The notes beneath the pieces were generated by a model. The model saw nothing but the letters and a program-made list of their open reading frames with translations, did not search any database and was not told the DNA's origin. The position numbers and the translations under genes were made by a program. Positions 16,586 to 25,259 of a DNA stretch of 64,000 nt are shown one piece after another (position 1 is the stretch's first letter; the number at the start of each line of letters is the position of its first letter). Location: contig JBBCXB010000001.1 in the NCBI GenBank assembly GCA_037145635.1, positions 1,178,001-1,242,000 on the forward strand, in the 5' to 3' direction. This DNA is from JAATFS01 sp037145635. Its GTDB lineage: Bacteria > Pseudomonadota > Gammaproteobacteria > Xanthomonadales > Xanthomonadaceae.

Positions 16586-17911
16586 ATCGAACCGTCAGTT
16601 ACATCTCCGTTCACCCTGCGCGTGATCCCACGCGACCAGCACACCATCTCGCGTCGCGACATCAGCCCCAACGCCCTGCGCGTCCTGTACCGGCTGCGGG
16701 AGTCGGGCTTCGGCGCCTACCTGGTGGGCGGCGCGGTCCGCGACCTGCTGGTGGCCGGCAACCCCAAGGACTTCGACGTCGCCACCGACGCGACGCCCGA
16801 ACAGGTCAAGCAGCTGTTCCGCAACTGCCGCCTGATCGGCCGCCGCTTCCGCCTGGCGCATGTGGTGTTCGGCCGCGAGATCATCGAGGTCGCCACCTTC
16901 CGCGCCAATGTCGACGACGGCAGCGGCGACCGCGAGCTGGACAACGGCCGCCTGGTCCGCGACAACGTCTACGGCAGCATCGAGGACGACGCCATCCGGC
17001 GCGACTTCACCTGCAACGCCCTCTATTACGCGATCGAGGACTTCTCGGTCCGCGACTACACCGGCGGCTTCGAGGACGTGCAGGCCCGGTTGATGAAGCT
17101 GATCGGCGACCCGGAGCAGCGCTACCGCGAGGATCCGGTCCGCATGCTGCGCGCGGTCCGGCTGGCCGCCAAGCTCGGCTTCGACATCGAGGCCGGCACC
17201 GCCGAGCCGCTGCCGCGGCTGGCCGGGCTGTTGTCCGAGGCCGCGCCGGCGCGGCTGTTCGAGGAGGTGCTGAAGCTGTTCCTGTCCGGGCACGGCGTGG
17301 CCAGCTTCGAAGGCCTGGAGCGCTACGGCCTGCTCGACAGCCTGTTCCCGGAGAGCGCCGCGGCGCTGCGCTCCAACCGCAGCGGCGCGCTGCGGCGCAT
17401 GCTGGTCGAGGGCCTGCGCAACACCGACCTGCGCGTGGCCAACGACGAGCCGGTGTCGCCGGCCTTCCTGTTCGCGCTGCTGATGTGGCCGGCGTTCTGC
17501 CGCACCCTGATGGGACTGCAGGCGCAGGGGGTGCAGGCCGAGGAGGCCCAGCGCCGCGCCGCCGACCGCGTCACCCTGCACCAGCTGGAGCGGATCGCGT
17601 TGCCGCGCCGCTTCTCGCTGCCGATGCAGGAGATCTGGCTGCTGCAGGCGCGCTTCTCTTCGCGCCAGCGCAAGCGCGTGGTACGCACCCTGACCCATCC
17701 GCGCTTCCGCGCCGCCTTCGATTTCCTGGCCCTGCGCCAGTTCGCCTCCAGCGAGCACGCCGCCGACATCGAGTTCTGGCGCGAGGCCCAGGCCCAGTCG
17801 GGCCCGGAACTGGATTCGACGATCGAGGCGGCGCGCGCCGAGGACGACGCCGACGGCGCACCGCGCAAGCGCCGCCGCCGCCGTCGCCGCACCGGTGCCG
17901 CCGGCGAGTAG
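16586..17911 (+). CDS. pcnB: poly(A) polymerase I, apparent AUC start codon
   Basis: Class II nucleotidyltransferase that polyadenylates RNA 3' ends and promotes decay. Seen: VIPRDQHTISRRDISPNALRV, the nucleotidyltransferase motif LVGGAVRDLLV ... KDFDVATDATPEQ with catalytic Asp pair, NCRLIGRRFRLAHV, RRDFTCNALYY, YREDPVRMLRAVR, and a C-terminal Arg-rich tail, as in E. coli PcnB. No ATG, GTG or TTG lies between the in-frame stop TAG (16571) and GTG 16622; that GTG has no Shine-Dalgarno and would cut into the conserved N-terminus. ATC at 16586 has AGGGAAG 7 bases upstream and gives an N-terminus of 441 residues starting (M)EPSVTSPFTLRVIP. E. coli pcnB is known to start with AUU, so a weak start is plausible here. 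Confidence 0.88.
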   Translation: MEPSVTSPFTLRVIPRDQHTISRRDISPNALRVLYRLRESGFGAYLVGGAVRDLLVAGNPKDFDVATDATPEQVKQLFRNCRLIGRRFRLAHVVFGREIIEVATFRANVDDGSGDRELDNGRLVRDNVYGSIEDDAIRRDFTCNALYYAIEDFSVRDYTGGFEDVQARLMKLIGDPEQRYREDPVRMLRAVRLAAKLGFDIEAGTAEPLPRLAGLLSEAAPARLFEEVLKLFLSGHGVASFEGLERYGLLDSLFPESAAALRSNRSGALRRMLVEGLRNTDLRVANDEPVSPAFLFALLMWPAFCRTLMGLQAQGVQAEEAQRRAADRVTLHQLERIALPRRFSLPMQEIWLLQARFSSRQRKRVVRTLTHPRFRAAFDFLALRQFASSEHAADIEFWREAQAQSGPELDSTIEAARAEDDADGAPRKRRRRRRRTGAAGE

Positions 17912-18407
17912 CCCGGCGGTGGCGGTGGTCGCCTACCTCGGGCTCGGGGCCAACCTCGGTCCGGCCGAGCAGACCGTGCGCACCGCCCTGGAGGCGCTCG
18001 ACCGGCTGCCGGGCACCCGGCTGCAGGCCGCCTCGCGGCTGTACCGCACCCCGGCCTGGGGCAGCGAGGACCAGCCGGACTTCGTCAACGCGGCCGCGGC
18101 CGTGGTCACCACGCTGCCGCCGCTGGCGCTGCTCGACCAGTTGCTCGCACTCGAGGCCGCGCACGGACGCCAGCGCCTGCCGGGCGAGCGCTGGGGGCCG
18201 CGCACGCTGGACCTCGACGTGCTGCTGTACGGCGACCGGCGCATCGACCTGCCGCGGCTGCAGGTGCCGCACCCGCACCTGCATGCCCGTGCGTTCGCGC
18301 TGGTGCCGCTGGCCGAGATCGCGCCCGACGCGGTCATCGCCGGCCATGGAACGGTGCGGGACGTGTGCGCCGGCGTGGAGGCATGCGGGCTGGAGCCGAT
18401 TGGGTAG
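17895..18407 (+). CDS. folK: HPPK, 6-hydroxymethyl-7,8-dihydropterin pyrophosphokinase
   Basis: 170 residues. Transfers pyrophosphate from ATP to 6-hydroxymethyl-dihydropterin in folate synthesis. Motifs: AYLGLGANLG at the N-terminus, SRLYRTPAWG, QPDFVNAAA, RWGPRTLDLDVLLYG with the Mg-binding Asp pair, and VPHPHLHARAFALVPLAEI. The GTG start overlaps the end of pcnB by 17 bases, so expression is likely coupled. A -10-like GATAAT for panB lies at its 3' end. Cytoplasmic. Confidence 0.95.
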   Translation: MPPASSPAVAVVAYLGLGANLGPAEQTVRTALEALDRLPGTRLQAASRLYRTPAWGSEDQPDFVNAAAAVVTTLPPLALLDQLLALEAAHGRQRLPGERWGPRTLDLDVLLYGDRRIDLPRLQVPHPHLHARAFALVPLAEIAPDAVIAGHGTVRDVCAGVEACGLEPIG

Positions 18408-18412
18408 ATAAT
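18407..18412 (+). promoter_or_regulatory. -10-like GATAAT before panB
   Basis: TAGATAATG spans the folK stop; GATAAT lies 31 bases before the panB ATG. No convincing -35 was found, so an internal promoter for panBCD-pgi is only suggested. Confidence 0.35.
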
Positions 18413-18442
18413 GCCCGGCTTATCACCCCACGTAATGAGCTC

Positions 18443-19258
18443 ATGAGCAGCCATACCGACAGCAAGCCCTGGACCGTTCCCGCCCTGGCCGAGGCCAAGC
18501 GCGAGGGCCATCGCCTGGTGATGTTGACCGCCTATGACGCCGGGTTCGCCCGCACCCTCGACGCCAACGGCGTGGACCTGGTCCTGATCGGCGATTCGCT
18601 GGGCATGGTGGTGCAGGGGCACGACTCGACCTTGCCGGTGACCGTGGCCGACATGGTCTACCACACCACCGTGGTGGCGCGGGTGCTGAAGCGGGCGCTG
18701 CTGGTGGCGGACCTGCCGTTCGGCGCCGACGCGACCCCGGAGCGCGCGCTCGAGGCGTCGTTGCAACTGCTGCAGGCCGGTGCCGAGATGGTCAAGATCG
18801 AGGGCGCGGGCTTCAAGCTCGACATCATCCGCCACCTGGTGGAGCGCGAGATCCCGGTGTGTTCGCACCTGGGGCTGACCCCGCAGTCGGTGCTGCGCCT
18901 GGGCGGCTACCGGGTGCAGGGGCGGGGCGAGGCCGGCGAGCGCCTGCGCGCCGACGCGCGCGCGGCGGCCGAGGCCGGCGCCAGCCTGATCGTGCTCGAG
19001 TGCGTGCCGACCCCGGTGGCGGCGCAGATCACCGCCGAGCTGCCGGTTCCCACCATCGGCATTGGTGCCGGCCCCGGCTGCGACGGCCAGGTGCTGGTGC
19101 TGCACGACTTCCTCGGCCTGGACAGCGGCCATCGCCGGCCCAAGTTCGTCAAGGACTTCCTCGCCGAGGGCGGTTCCGTCGCCGGCGCGGTCCAGGCCTA
19201 TGCCGCCGCGGTGCGCGACGGCACCTTCCCCGACGCCGAGCACGCCTACGCCTCATGA
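18443..19258 (+). CDS. panB: 3-methyl-2-oxobutanoate hydroxymethyltransferase (ketopantoate synthase)
   Basis: 271 residues. Adds a hydroxymethyl group from methylenetetrahydrofolate to alpha-ketoisovalerate, the first step to pantothenate. Motifs: MLTAYDAGFARTLD, VLIGDSLGMVVQGHDSTLPVT, DLPFGAD, VKIEGAG, HLGLTPQSV, LECVPTPVA and PTIGIGAGPGCDGQVLVLHD. A TIM-barrel cytoplasmic enzyme of normal length. The start at ATG 18443 gives the usual short N-terminus; earlier in-frame starts lack support. It follows folK by 35 bp, linking folate cofactor synthesis to its use, and overlaps panC (ATGA). Confidence 0.97.
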   Translation: MSSHTDSKPWTVPALAEAKREGHRLVMLTAYDAGFARTLDANGVDLVLIGDSLGMVVQGHDSTLPVTVADMVYHTTVVARVLKRALLVADLPFGADATPERALEASLQLLQAGAEMVKIEGAGFKLDIIRHLVEREIPVCSHLGLTPQSVLRLGGYRVQGRGEAGERLRADARAAAEAGASLIVLECVPTPVAAQITAELPVPTIGIGAGPGCDGQVLVLHDFLGLDSGHRRPKFVKDFLAEGGSVAGAVQAYAAAVRDGTFPDAEHAYAS

Positions 19259-20103
19259 TTGAAACCGTTACCGACCTGGCCCGCCTGCGCGGCATCGTCG
19301 CCGGCTGGAAGCGCGAGGGCCTGCGCGTGGCGCTGGTGCCGACCATGGGCAACCTGCACGCCGGGCACTTCTCGCTGGTGATGCTGGCGCGGCAGTACGC
19401 CGACCGGGTGATCTCCAGCGTGTTCGTCAACCCGACCCAGTTCGGGCCGAACGAGGACTTCGCCCGCTACCCGCGCACCCCCGAGGCCGACATGCGCGGC
19501 CTGGAGGACGCCGGCTGCGACGTGCTGTGGCTGCCGGACGTGGACACCATGTACCCCCTGGGCACCGCGCTGGCCACCCACATCTATGCGCCGGGCATCA
19601 GCGACGTGCTCGAGGGCGCCTGCCGCCCGGGGCATTTCAACGGCGTCTGCACGGTGGTGGCGCGCCTGTTCAACCAGGCCCAGCCCGACGTGGCCGCGTT
19701 CGGCAAGAAGGACTACCAGCAACTGGCGGTGATCCGGCAGATGGCGGCCGACCTGGCGTTCCCGATCGAGATCCTCGGCGGCAGCATCGTGCGCGAGGCC
19801 GACGGCCTGGCGATGAGTTCGCGCAACCAGTACCTGTCGGCCGAGCAGCGGCCGGCGTCGGCGGAGATCCGCCGGGTGCTGGTGGAGATGCGCGACGCCC
19901 ATGCCGGCGGCGCCCCGCGCGAGCAGGTCGAGGCGGCCGCCACGCAGCGGCTGCAGGCCGCCGGCTTCCAGGTCGACTACGCCGTGGTGCGGCGGCCGGA
20001 CCTGTCCGAGCCCGGCGCCGACGCCGACACGTCCGGCGCGCGCGTGGCGCTGGTGGCCGCCCGCCTGGGCGCCACCCGCCTGATCGACAACCTGGAGTTC
20101 TGA
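19255..20103 (+). CDS. panC: pantothenate synthetase
   Basis: 282 residues. ATP-dependent condensation of pantoate and beta-alanine. Nucleotidyltransferase signatures: VALVPTMGNLHAGHFSLV (HxGH motif), SVFVNPTQFGPNEDF, FNGVCTVVARLFN, FGKKDYQQLAVIRQM, and the KMSKS-like AMSSRNQYLS. ATGA overlap with panB indicates coupling. The beta-alanine it needs is made by PanD, encoded next. Confidence 0.97.
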   Translation: MIETVTDLARLRGIVAGWKREGLRVALVPTMGNLHAGHFSLVMLARQYADRVISSVFVNPTQFGPNEDFARYPRTPEADMRGLEDAGCDVLWLPDVDTMYPLGTALATHIYAPGISDVLEGACRPGHFNGVCTVVARLFNQAQPDVAAFGKKDYQQLAVIRQMAADLAFPIEILGGSIVREADGLAMSSRNQYLSAEQRPASAEIRRVLVEMRDAHAGGAPREQVEAAATQRLQAAGFQVDYAVVRRPDLSEPGADADTSGARVALVAARLGATRLIDNLEF

Positions 20104-20198
20104 GCGGGCAGGGCGGCGCCCTGCCGGCGCCGGGGACGCCAGCCTGTCGGCTTCATGAGCACGCCCCGCGGCCCCCGGCCGCGGCGGGCGCGCGGGTG

Positions 20199-20204
20199 TA
20201 AACT
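20199..20204 (+). promoter_or_regulatory. -10-like TAAACT before panD
   Basis: In the 129-bp panC-panD gap, TGTAAACT stands out from GC-rich surroundings, 28 bases before the panD ATG. No clear -35. A secondary promoter is possible. Confidence 0.3.
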
Positions 20205-20232
20205 TGCGCTTTCCTCCGCCGTACGCACGTCC

Positions 20233-20613
20233 ATGCACCTCACCCTGCTGAAAGCCAAGATCCACCGCGCCACCGTCACCCACTCCGAGCTCAACTACGA
20301 AGGCTCCATCGCCATCGACGGCCTGCTGCTGGAAGCCAGCGGCATCCGCGAGTTCGAGCAGGTGCACATCTGGGACGTCACCAACGGCAGCCGCTTCACC
20401 ACCTACGCGATCCGCGCCGAGGAAGGCAGCGGCGTGATCTCGCTGAATGGCGGTGCCGCGCGCCACGTGCAGGTGGGCGACCTGATCATCGTCGCCGCGT
20501 TCGTCGGCCTGACCGCCGAGGAAGCCAAGGTCTTCAAGCCGGATCTGGTATACGTGGACGCGAACAACCGCATCACCCACACCAACCACAGCATCCCGAC
20601 CCAGGCCGCATGA
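20233..20613 (+). CDS. panD: aspartate 1-decarboxylase proenzyme
   Basis: 126 residues. Pyruvoyl enzyme that makes beta-alanine from aspartate for pantothenate. Self-cleavage should occur between Gly24 and Ser25 in LNYEGSIAIDG, producing the pyruvoyl group, exactly as in the E. coli enzyme. MHLTLLKAKIHRATVTHS is the conserved N-terminus and decides the start; in-frame upstream codons have no support. The end overlaps the pgi start by 4 bases. Confidence 0.97.
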   Translation: MHLTLLKAKIHRATVTHSELNYEGSIAIDGLLLEASGIREFEQVHIWDVTNGSRFTTYAIRAEEGSGVISLNGGAARHVQVGDLIIVAAFVGLTAEEAKVFKPDLVYVDANNRITHTNHSIPTQAA

Positions 20614-22127
20614 CCCAGCACAACGGATTCGACCCGCTGCTTTCCCACGCCCAGCGCCTGCGCGGCGCTGCGATCCCCGATCTGCTCGCCGCCGAGCCCG
20701 GGCGGCCGGAGCAGTACGCCCGGCGGGTCGGTCCGTTGTACTTCAACTTCGCGCGGCAGAAGTACGACCGCGCCGCGCTCGACGCGCTGCTCGAACTGGC
20801 GCGCCAGCGCGACGTGGCCGGGGCGTTCCAGCGCCTGTTCCGCGGCGAGCAGGTCAACGTCACCGAGGGCCGTGCGGCGCTGCACACCGCGCTGCGCGGG
20901 AACCTGACCGACGCCCCGGTCGCCGCGGAGGCGCATGCCACCGCCGCCGGCGTCCGCGCGCAGATGCGCGACCTGATCGAGGCGCTCGCCGCCACCGGGG
21001 TGACCGACATCGTCAGCGTCGGCATCGGCGGTTCGGACCTGGGCCCGCGCCTGGTGGCCGACGCGCTGCGGCCGGTCGAGGGCGCGCGCTTCCGCGTGCA
21101 CTTCGTCTCCAACGTCGACGGTGCCGCGATGCAGCGCACGCTGGCGACGCTGGATCCGGCGCGCACCGCCGGCGTGCTGATCTCCAAGACCTTCGGTACC
21201 CAGGAGACGCTGCTCAACGGCCGCATCCTGCACGACTGGCTGGGCGGCAGCGAGCGGCTGTATGCGGTCAGCGCCAACCCCGAGCGGGCGGCCAAGGCCT
21301 TCGACATCGGTCCCGGGCGTGTGCTGCCGATGTGGGACTGGGTCGGCGGGCGCTACTCGCTGTGGTCCGCGGTGGGCTTCTCGATCGCATTGGCGATCGG
21401 CTTCGGCCGCTTCGAGCAGCTGCTCGCCGGCGCCGCCGAATTCGACGCGCACGTGCTCGACACGCCGCTGGAGGACAACGTCGCGGTGCTGCACGGGCTG
21501 ACCGCGGTGTGGAACCGCAACCTGCTCGGCCACGCCACCCACGCGGTGATGACCTACGACCAGCGCATGGCGCTGCTGCCGGCCTACCTGCAGCAGCTGG
21601 TGATGGAGAGCCTGGGCAAGCGCGTCAAGCTCGACGGCACGCCGGTGGACAGCGACACCGTGGCGGTGTGGTGGGGCGGCGCCGGCACCGACGTGCAGCA
21701 CAGCTTCTTCCAGGCGCTGCATCAGGGCACCAGCGCGGTGCCGGCCGACTTCATCGGCACCGTGCACAACGACGACCCCTATGTGGAGAACCACCAGGCG
21801 CTGCTGGCCAACCTGCTGGCGCAGACCGAGGCGCTGGCCAACGGCCAGGACAGCAGCGATCCGCATCGCAGCTACCCGGGCGGTCGCCCGAGCACGCTGA
21901 TCCTGTTCGACGCGCTGACGCCGGCGGCCCTGGGCGCGCTGATCTCGATGTACGAGCACAGCGTGTACGTGCAGTCGGTGATGTGGGGCATCAATGCCTT
22001 CGACCAGTTCGGTGTGGAGCTGGGCAAGCAGCTGGCGAGCCAGCTGCTGCCGGCGCTGCAGGGCGAGCCGGCGCAGATCGCCGATCCGGTGACGCGCGCG
22101 GTGCTGGCGCAGCTGCGCGGGGCCTGA
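20610..22127 (+). CDS. pgi: glucose-6-phosphate isomerase
   Basis: 505 residues. Interconverts glucose 6-phosphate and fructose 6-phosphate. Motifs: VSVGIGGSDLGPRLV, SKTFGTQETLLNG, the family signature MWDWVGGRYSLWSAVGFSIAL, QLVMESLGK, and the C-terminal SVYVQSVMWGINAFDQFGVELGK. Shorter than the E. coli enzyme (~549) as is usual in Xanthomonadaceae. It overlaps panD by ATGA, an unusual partner functionally but the same order is common in this family. A terminator hairpin follows. Confidence 0.97.
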   Translation: MTQHNGFDPLLSHAQRLRGAAIPDLLAAEPGRPEQYARRVGPLYFNFARQKYDRAALDALLELARQRDVAGAFQRLFRGEQVNVTEGRAALHTALRGNLTDAPVAAEAHATAAGVRAQMRDLIEALAATGVTDIVSVGIGGSDLGPRLVADALRPVEGARFRVHFVSNVDGAAMQRTLATLDPARTAGVLISKTFGTQETLLNGRILHDWLGGSERLYAVSANPERAAKAFDIGPGRVLPMWDWVGGRYSLWSAVGFSIALAIGFGRFEQLLAGAAEFDAHVLDTPLEDNVAVLHGLTAVWNRNLLGHATHAVMTYDQRMALLPAYLQQLVMESLGKRVKLDGTPVDSDTVAVWWGGAGTDVQHSFFQALHQGTSAVPADFIGTVHNDDPYVENHQALLANLLAQTEALANGQDSSDPHRSYPGGRPSTLILFDALTPAALGALISMYEHSVYVQSVMWGINAFDQFGVELGKQLASQLLPALQGEPAQIADPVTRAVLAQLRGA

Positions 22128-22476
22128 TCCTCGGCCCGGCCTCGCGGGGACCGATCGACGACGGACGCTGCGGCGTCCGTCGTCGTTTGCGGCCCGCGGC
22201 GATGCGCGCGCCTGCGCAACGGTGCGCCTGGACGATATTGCGGCGCAGCAATCCGCGGCGATCACAAACACGCCGCGGTGCCCGCGCAAGGCCCGGAGCG
22301 CAGCGGATTTCCCGGCGTTCTGGGCGCCGGACGATATATCGCATTCCGATATACAGATGCGGCTGAGCTATACCGGAAACTTTAGTTGACAGGCTTTCGC
22401 GGATACGGAAGCGTACGCCGGCTGCCTGGCTCGCCGCGTCGTCGGCCGGCCACGAAACCCGCCTGGAGACCGACCC
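22128..22476. other. 349-bp intergenic region with terminator and AT-rich regulatory island
   Basis: The first 60 bp carry the pgi terminator. Then comes GC-rich sequence without a supported gene, and at about 22330-22392 a conspicuously AT-rich island: palindrome CGATATATCG (22332-22341), a second CGATATA, TATACC at 22369-22374 and TTGACA at 22386-22391. It probably holds the promoter and operator of the GH3 beta-glucosidase gene. No known operator was recognised. Confidence 0.55.
22156..22188 (+). terminator. terminator after pgi
   Basis: CGACGACGGACGC (22156-22168) pairs perfectly with 22173-22185 around loop TGCG and is followed by TTT. A 13-bp stem 29 bp after the stop; the T-run is short. 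Confidence 0.75.
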
Positions 22477-25092
22477 TTGGACAAGCTGCTCCGCCGCGCG
22501 CCCGCGCCCCTGATCCGCCACGCGCTGGCGCTCGCCACCGCCGCCTCGGTGCTGATGCTGACCGGTTGCCAGGGCGCGAGCGCCGACAAGGCCGCGGCCG
22601 GCGCGGTCGCGCCGGTGCCGGCGCCGGCCGGCGCCTCCGCCGCGATCCACCCGGAAAAGTGGCCGTCGCCGACCTGGCCGTTCGCCGAGGACAAGGCGCT
22701 GGAGCAGCGCGTCAGCGATGTCATGGCGAAGATGAGCGTGGAGGAGAAGGTCGCCCAGACCATCCAGGGCGACATCGCCAGCCTGACCCCCGACGACGTG
22801 CGCAAGTATCGCCTCGGCTCGGTGCTGGCCGGCGGCAACTCCGATCCGGGCGGCAGGTACGACGCCAGCCCGGCCGAGTGGCTGAAGCTCGCCGACGCCT
22901 TCTACGAGGCGTCGATGGACACCTCGCACGGCGGCCAGGCGATCCCGATCATCTTCGGCATCGACGCGGTGCACGGGCAGAGCAACATCGTCGGTGCCAC
23001 GCTGTTCCCGCACAACATCGGCCTGGGCGCCACGCGCAATCCCGAGCTGATGCGCAGGATCGGCGAAGTCACCGCGGCCGAGACCCGCGTCACCGGCATG
23101 GAGTGGACCTTCGCGCCCACCGTGGCGGTTCCGCAGGACGACCGCTGGGGCCGCAGCTACGAGGGCTATTCCGAATCGCCGGAGGTGGTCGCCAGCTACG
23201 CCGGCAAGATGGTGGAGGGCCTGCAGGGCGTGGCGGGCTCGCCGCAGTTCCTCGACGGCCGCCACGTGATCTCCTCGGTCAAGCACTTCGTCGGCGACGG
23301 CGGCACCACCGACGGCAAGGACCAGGGCGACACGCGCGTCTCCGAGGAGACCCTGCGCGACGTGCACGCGGCCGGCTACCCGCCGGCGATCGCGGCCGGC
23401 GCGCAGAGCGTGATGGCCTCGTTCAACAGCTTCAAAGGCGAGAAGATGCACGGCTACCGGGCCATGCTGACCGACGTGCTGAAGGGCCGGATGAACTTCG
23501 GCGGCTTCGTGGTGGGCGACTGGAACGGCCACGGCCAGGTCAAGGGCTGCAGCAACACGAACTGCCCGGCCTCGTTCGCCGCCGGGGTCGACATGGCGAT
23601 GGCCTCCGACAGCTGGAAGGGCATCTACGAAACCGAGCTCGCGGCGGTGAAGTCCGGCCAAATCCCGGCCGCGCGCCTGGACGACGCGGTGCGCCGCATC
23701 CTGCGGGTCAAGCTGCGGCTGGGCCTGTTCGAGGCCGGCAAGCCGTCGCAGCGCCCGCTCGGCGGCAAGTTCGCGCTGCTCGGCGCGCCCGAGCATCGCG
23801 CGATCGCGCGGCAGGCGGTGCGCGAATCGCTGGTGCTGCTGAAGAACCAGCACGGCGTGCTGCCGCTGGACCCGCACCAGCACGTGCTGGTGGCCGGCGA
23901 CGGCGCCAACGACATGGGCAAGCAGTCCGGCGGCTGGACGCTGAACTGGCAGGGCACCGGCACCAAGCGCGCCGACTATCCCAACGGCAACACGATCTGG
24001 GAAGGCCTGGACCGGCAGGTCAAGGCCGCCGGCGGCAGCGCCGAGCTGGCGATCGACGGCCAGTACCGCAGCAAGCCCGACGTGGCGGTGGTGGTGTTCG
24101 GCGAGAACCCCTACGCCGAGTTCCAGGGCGACATCGCCACGCTGCTGTACAAGCCCGGCGACGACAGCGACCTGGCGCTGCTGAAGAAGCTCAAGGCCGA
24201 CGGCATCCCGGTGGTGGCGGTGTTCCTGAGCGGCCGGCCGCTGTGGCTCAACCGCGAGATCAACGTCGCCGACGCGTTCGTGGCCGCCTGGCTGCCGGGT
24301 TCGGAAGGCGAGGGCGTGGCCGATGTGCTGCTGCGCAAGCCCGGCGGCGGCGTGCAGTACGACTTCAAGGGCAAGCTGAGCTTCTCCTGGCCGCGCACGG
24401 CGACCCAGTTCGCCAACAACGTCGGCCAGAAGGGCTACGACCCGCAGTTCGCCTTCGGCTACGGGCTGACCTATGCCGACCGCGGCGACCTGGCGGCGCT
24501 GCCGGAGGTGTCGGGCGTGTCCGGCGAGCAGTCGGTGGGCGGGGTGTACTTCAGCCGCGGCAAGCCCTCGCTGGGCATCGCGATGCAGCTGTCCAACGCC
24601 GGCCAGGCCAACATGCCGGCCACCACGCTGCCGGTGGCGCTGTCCGACGGCAGCCTGAAGATGACCGCGGTCGACCACAAGGCGCAGGAGGACGCCCGCC
24701 GCCTGCAGTGGTCCGGCGCGACTGCCGCGCGGCTGGTGCTGGCCTCCGGCAAGCCGGTGGACGTCTCGCGCGAAGCCAACGGCGACGTGCAGCTGCAGCT
24801 GACCCTGCGCCGCGACAGCGCGGTGACCGCGCCGGTGTGGCTGGGCGTGGGCTGCGGCGAGGGCTGTGCCGGCCGCATCGACCTGCAGAAGACGCTGGCG
24901 GCGATCCCGCAGGGCCAGTGGCGCACGCTGGGCGTGCCGCTGAAGTGCTTCAGCGTCGCCGGCGCCGATGTCGGCCGGCTGGTGCAGCTGCCGACGCTGG
25001 AGAGCGCCGCGGCGCTGGACCTGTCGCTGTCGCGGATCGCGCTGGGTGCGCTGAACGAGGCCCAGACCGTGGTCGACTGCCCGATCAAGTAG
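22477..25092 (+). CDS. GH3 beta-glucosidase, lipoprotein
   Basis: 871 residues. Lipoprotein signal ALATAASVLMLTGC puts the lipid-bearing Cys at 31. The GH3 N-domain follows: MSVEEKVAQTIQGDI, IPIIFGIDAVHGQSN, WTFAPTVAVPQDDRWGRSYEGY, SVKHFVGDGGTTDGKDQGD, and the nucleophile Asp348 in FVVGDWNGHGQ. The C-domain (RESLVLLKNQHGVLPL ... VVVVFGENPYAEFQGD ... FAFGYGLTY) and a C-terminal galactose-binding-like (ExoP-type) domain complete it. Function inferred: exo-hydrolysis of beta-1,4/1,3-gluco-oligosaccharides at the outer membrane, giving glucose. The TTG start has GGAG 8 bases upstream. The sugar symporter next to it suggests uptake of the product; it could also finish degradation of the xyloglucan backbone. 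Confidence 0.92.
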   Translation: MDKLLRRAPAPLIRHALALATAASVLMLTGCQGASADKAAAGAVAPVPAPAGASAAIHPEKWPSPTWPFAEDKALEQRVSDVMAKMSVEEKVAQTIQGDIASLTPDDVRKYRLGSVLAGGNSDPGGRYDASPAEWLKLADAFYEASMDTSHGGQAIPIIFGIDAVHGQSNIVGATLFPHNIGLGATRNPELMRRIGEVTAAETRVTGMEWTFAPTVAVPQDDRWGRSYEGYSESPEVVASYAGKMVEGLQGVAGSPQFLDGRHVISSVKHFVGDGGTTDGKDQGDTRVSEETLRDVHAAGYPPAIAAGAQSVMASFNSFKGEKMHGYRAMLTDVLKGRMNFGGFVVGDWNGHGQVKGCSNTNCPASFAAGVDMAMASDSWKGIYETELAAVKSGQIPAARLDDAVRRILRVKLRLGLFEAGKPSQRPLGGKFALLGAPEHRAIARQAVRESLVLLKNQHGVLPLDPHQHVLVAGDGANDMGKQSGGWTLNWQGTGTKRADYPNGNTIWEGLDRQVKAAGGSAELAIDGQYRSKPDVAVVVFGENPYAEFQGDIATLLYKPGDDSDLALLKKLKADGIPVVAVFLSGRPLWLNREINVADAFVAAWLPGSEGEGVADVLLRKPGGGVQYDFKGKLSFSWPRTATQFANNVGQKGYDPQFAFGYGLTYADRGDLAALPEVSGVSGEQSVGGVYFSRGKPSLGIAMQLSNAGQANMPATTLPVALSDGSLKMTAVDHKAQEDARRLQWSGATAARLVLASGKPVDVSREANGDVQLQLTLRRDSAVTAPVWLGVGCGEGCAGRIDLQKTLAAIPQGQWRTLGVPLKCFSVAGADVGRLVQLPTLESAAALDLSLSRIALGALNEAQTVVDCPIK

Positions 25093-25259
25093 CACCGCAG
25101 CAGCGGGCGGCGGCAGGCATGCCTGTCCATCGCCCGCACCCGCGCCCCGGCGGCGCGAACGCATGGCGCCGCCCGTCCGGGCGGCATGGCTGACAGCCGC
25201 GGGAGACGGGGAGGCGGGTGCCACCCGCCACGCCCCGCGGCCCAACGGGAGTAAACGCA

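Noticed and set aside
16622..17911. GTG 16622 as the pcnB start
   Set aside because: No Shine-Dalgarno and it falls inside the conserved N-terminal stretch; kept only as the alternative to ATC 16586.
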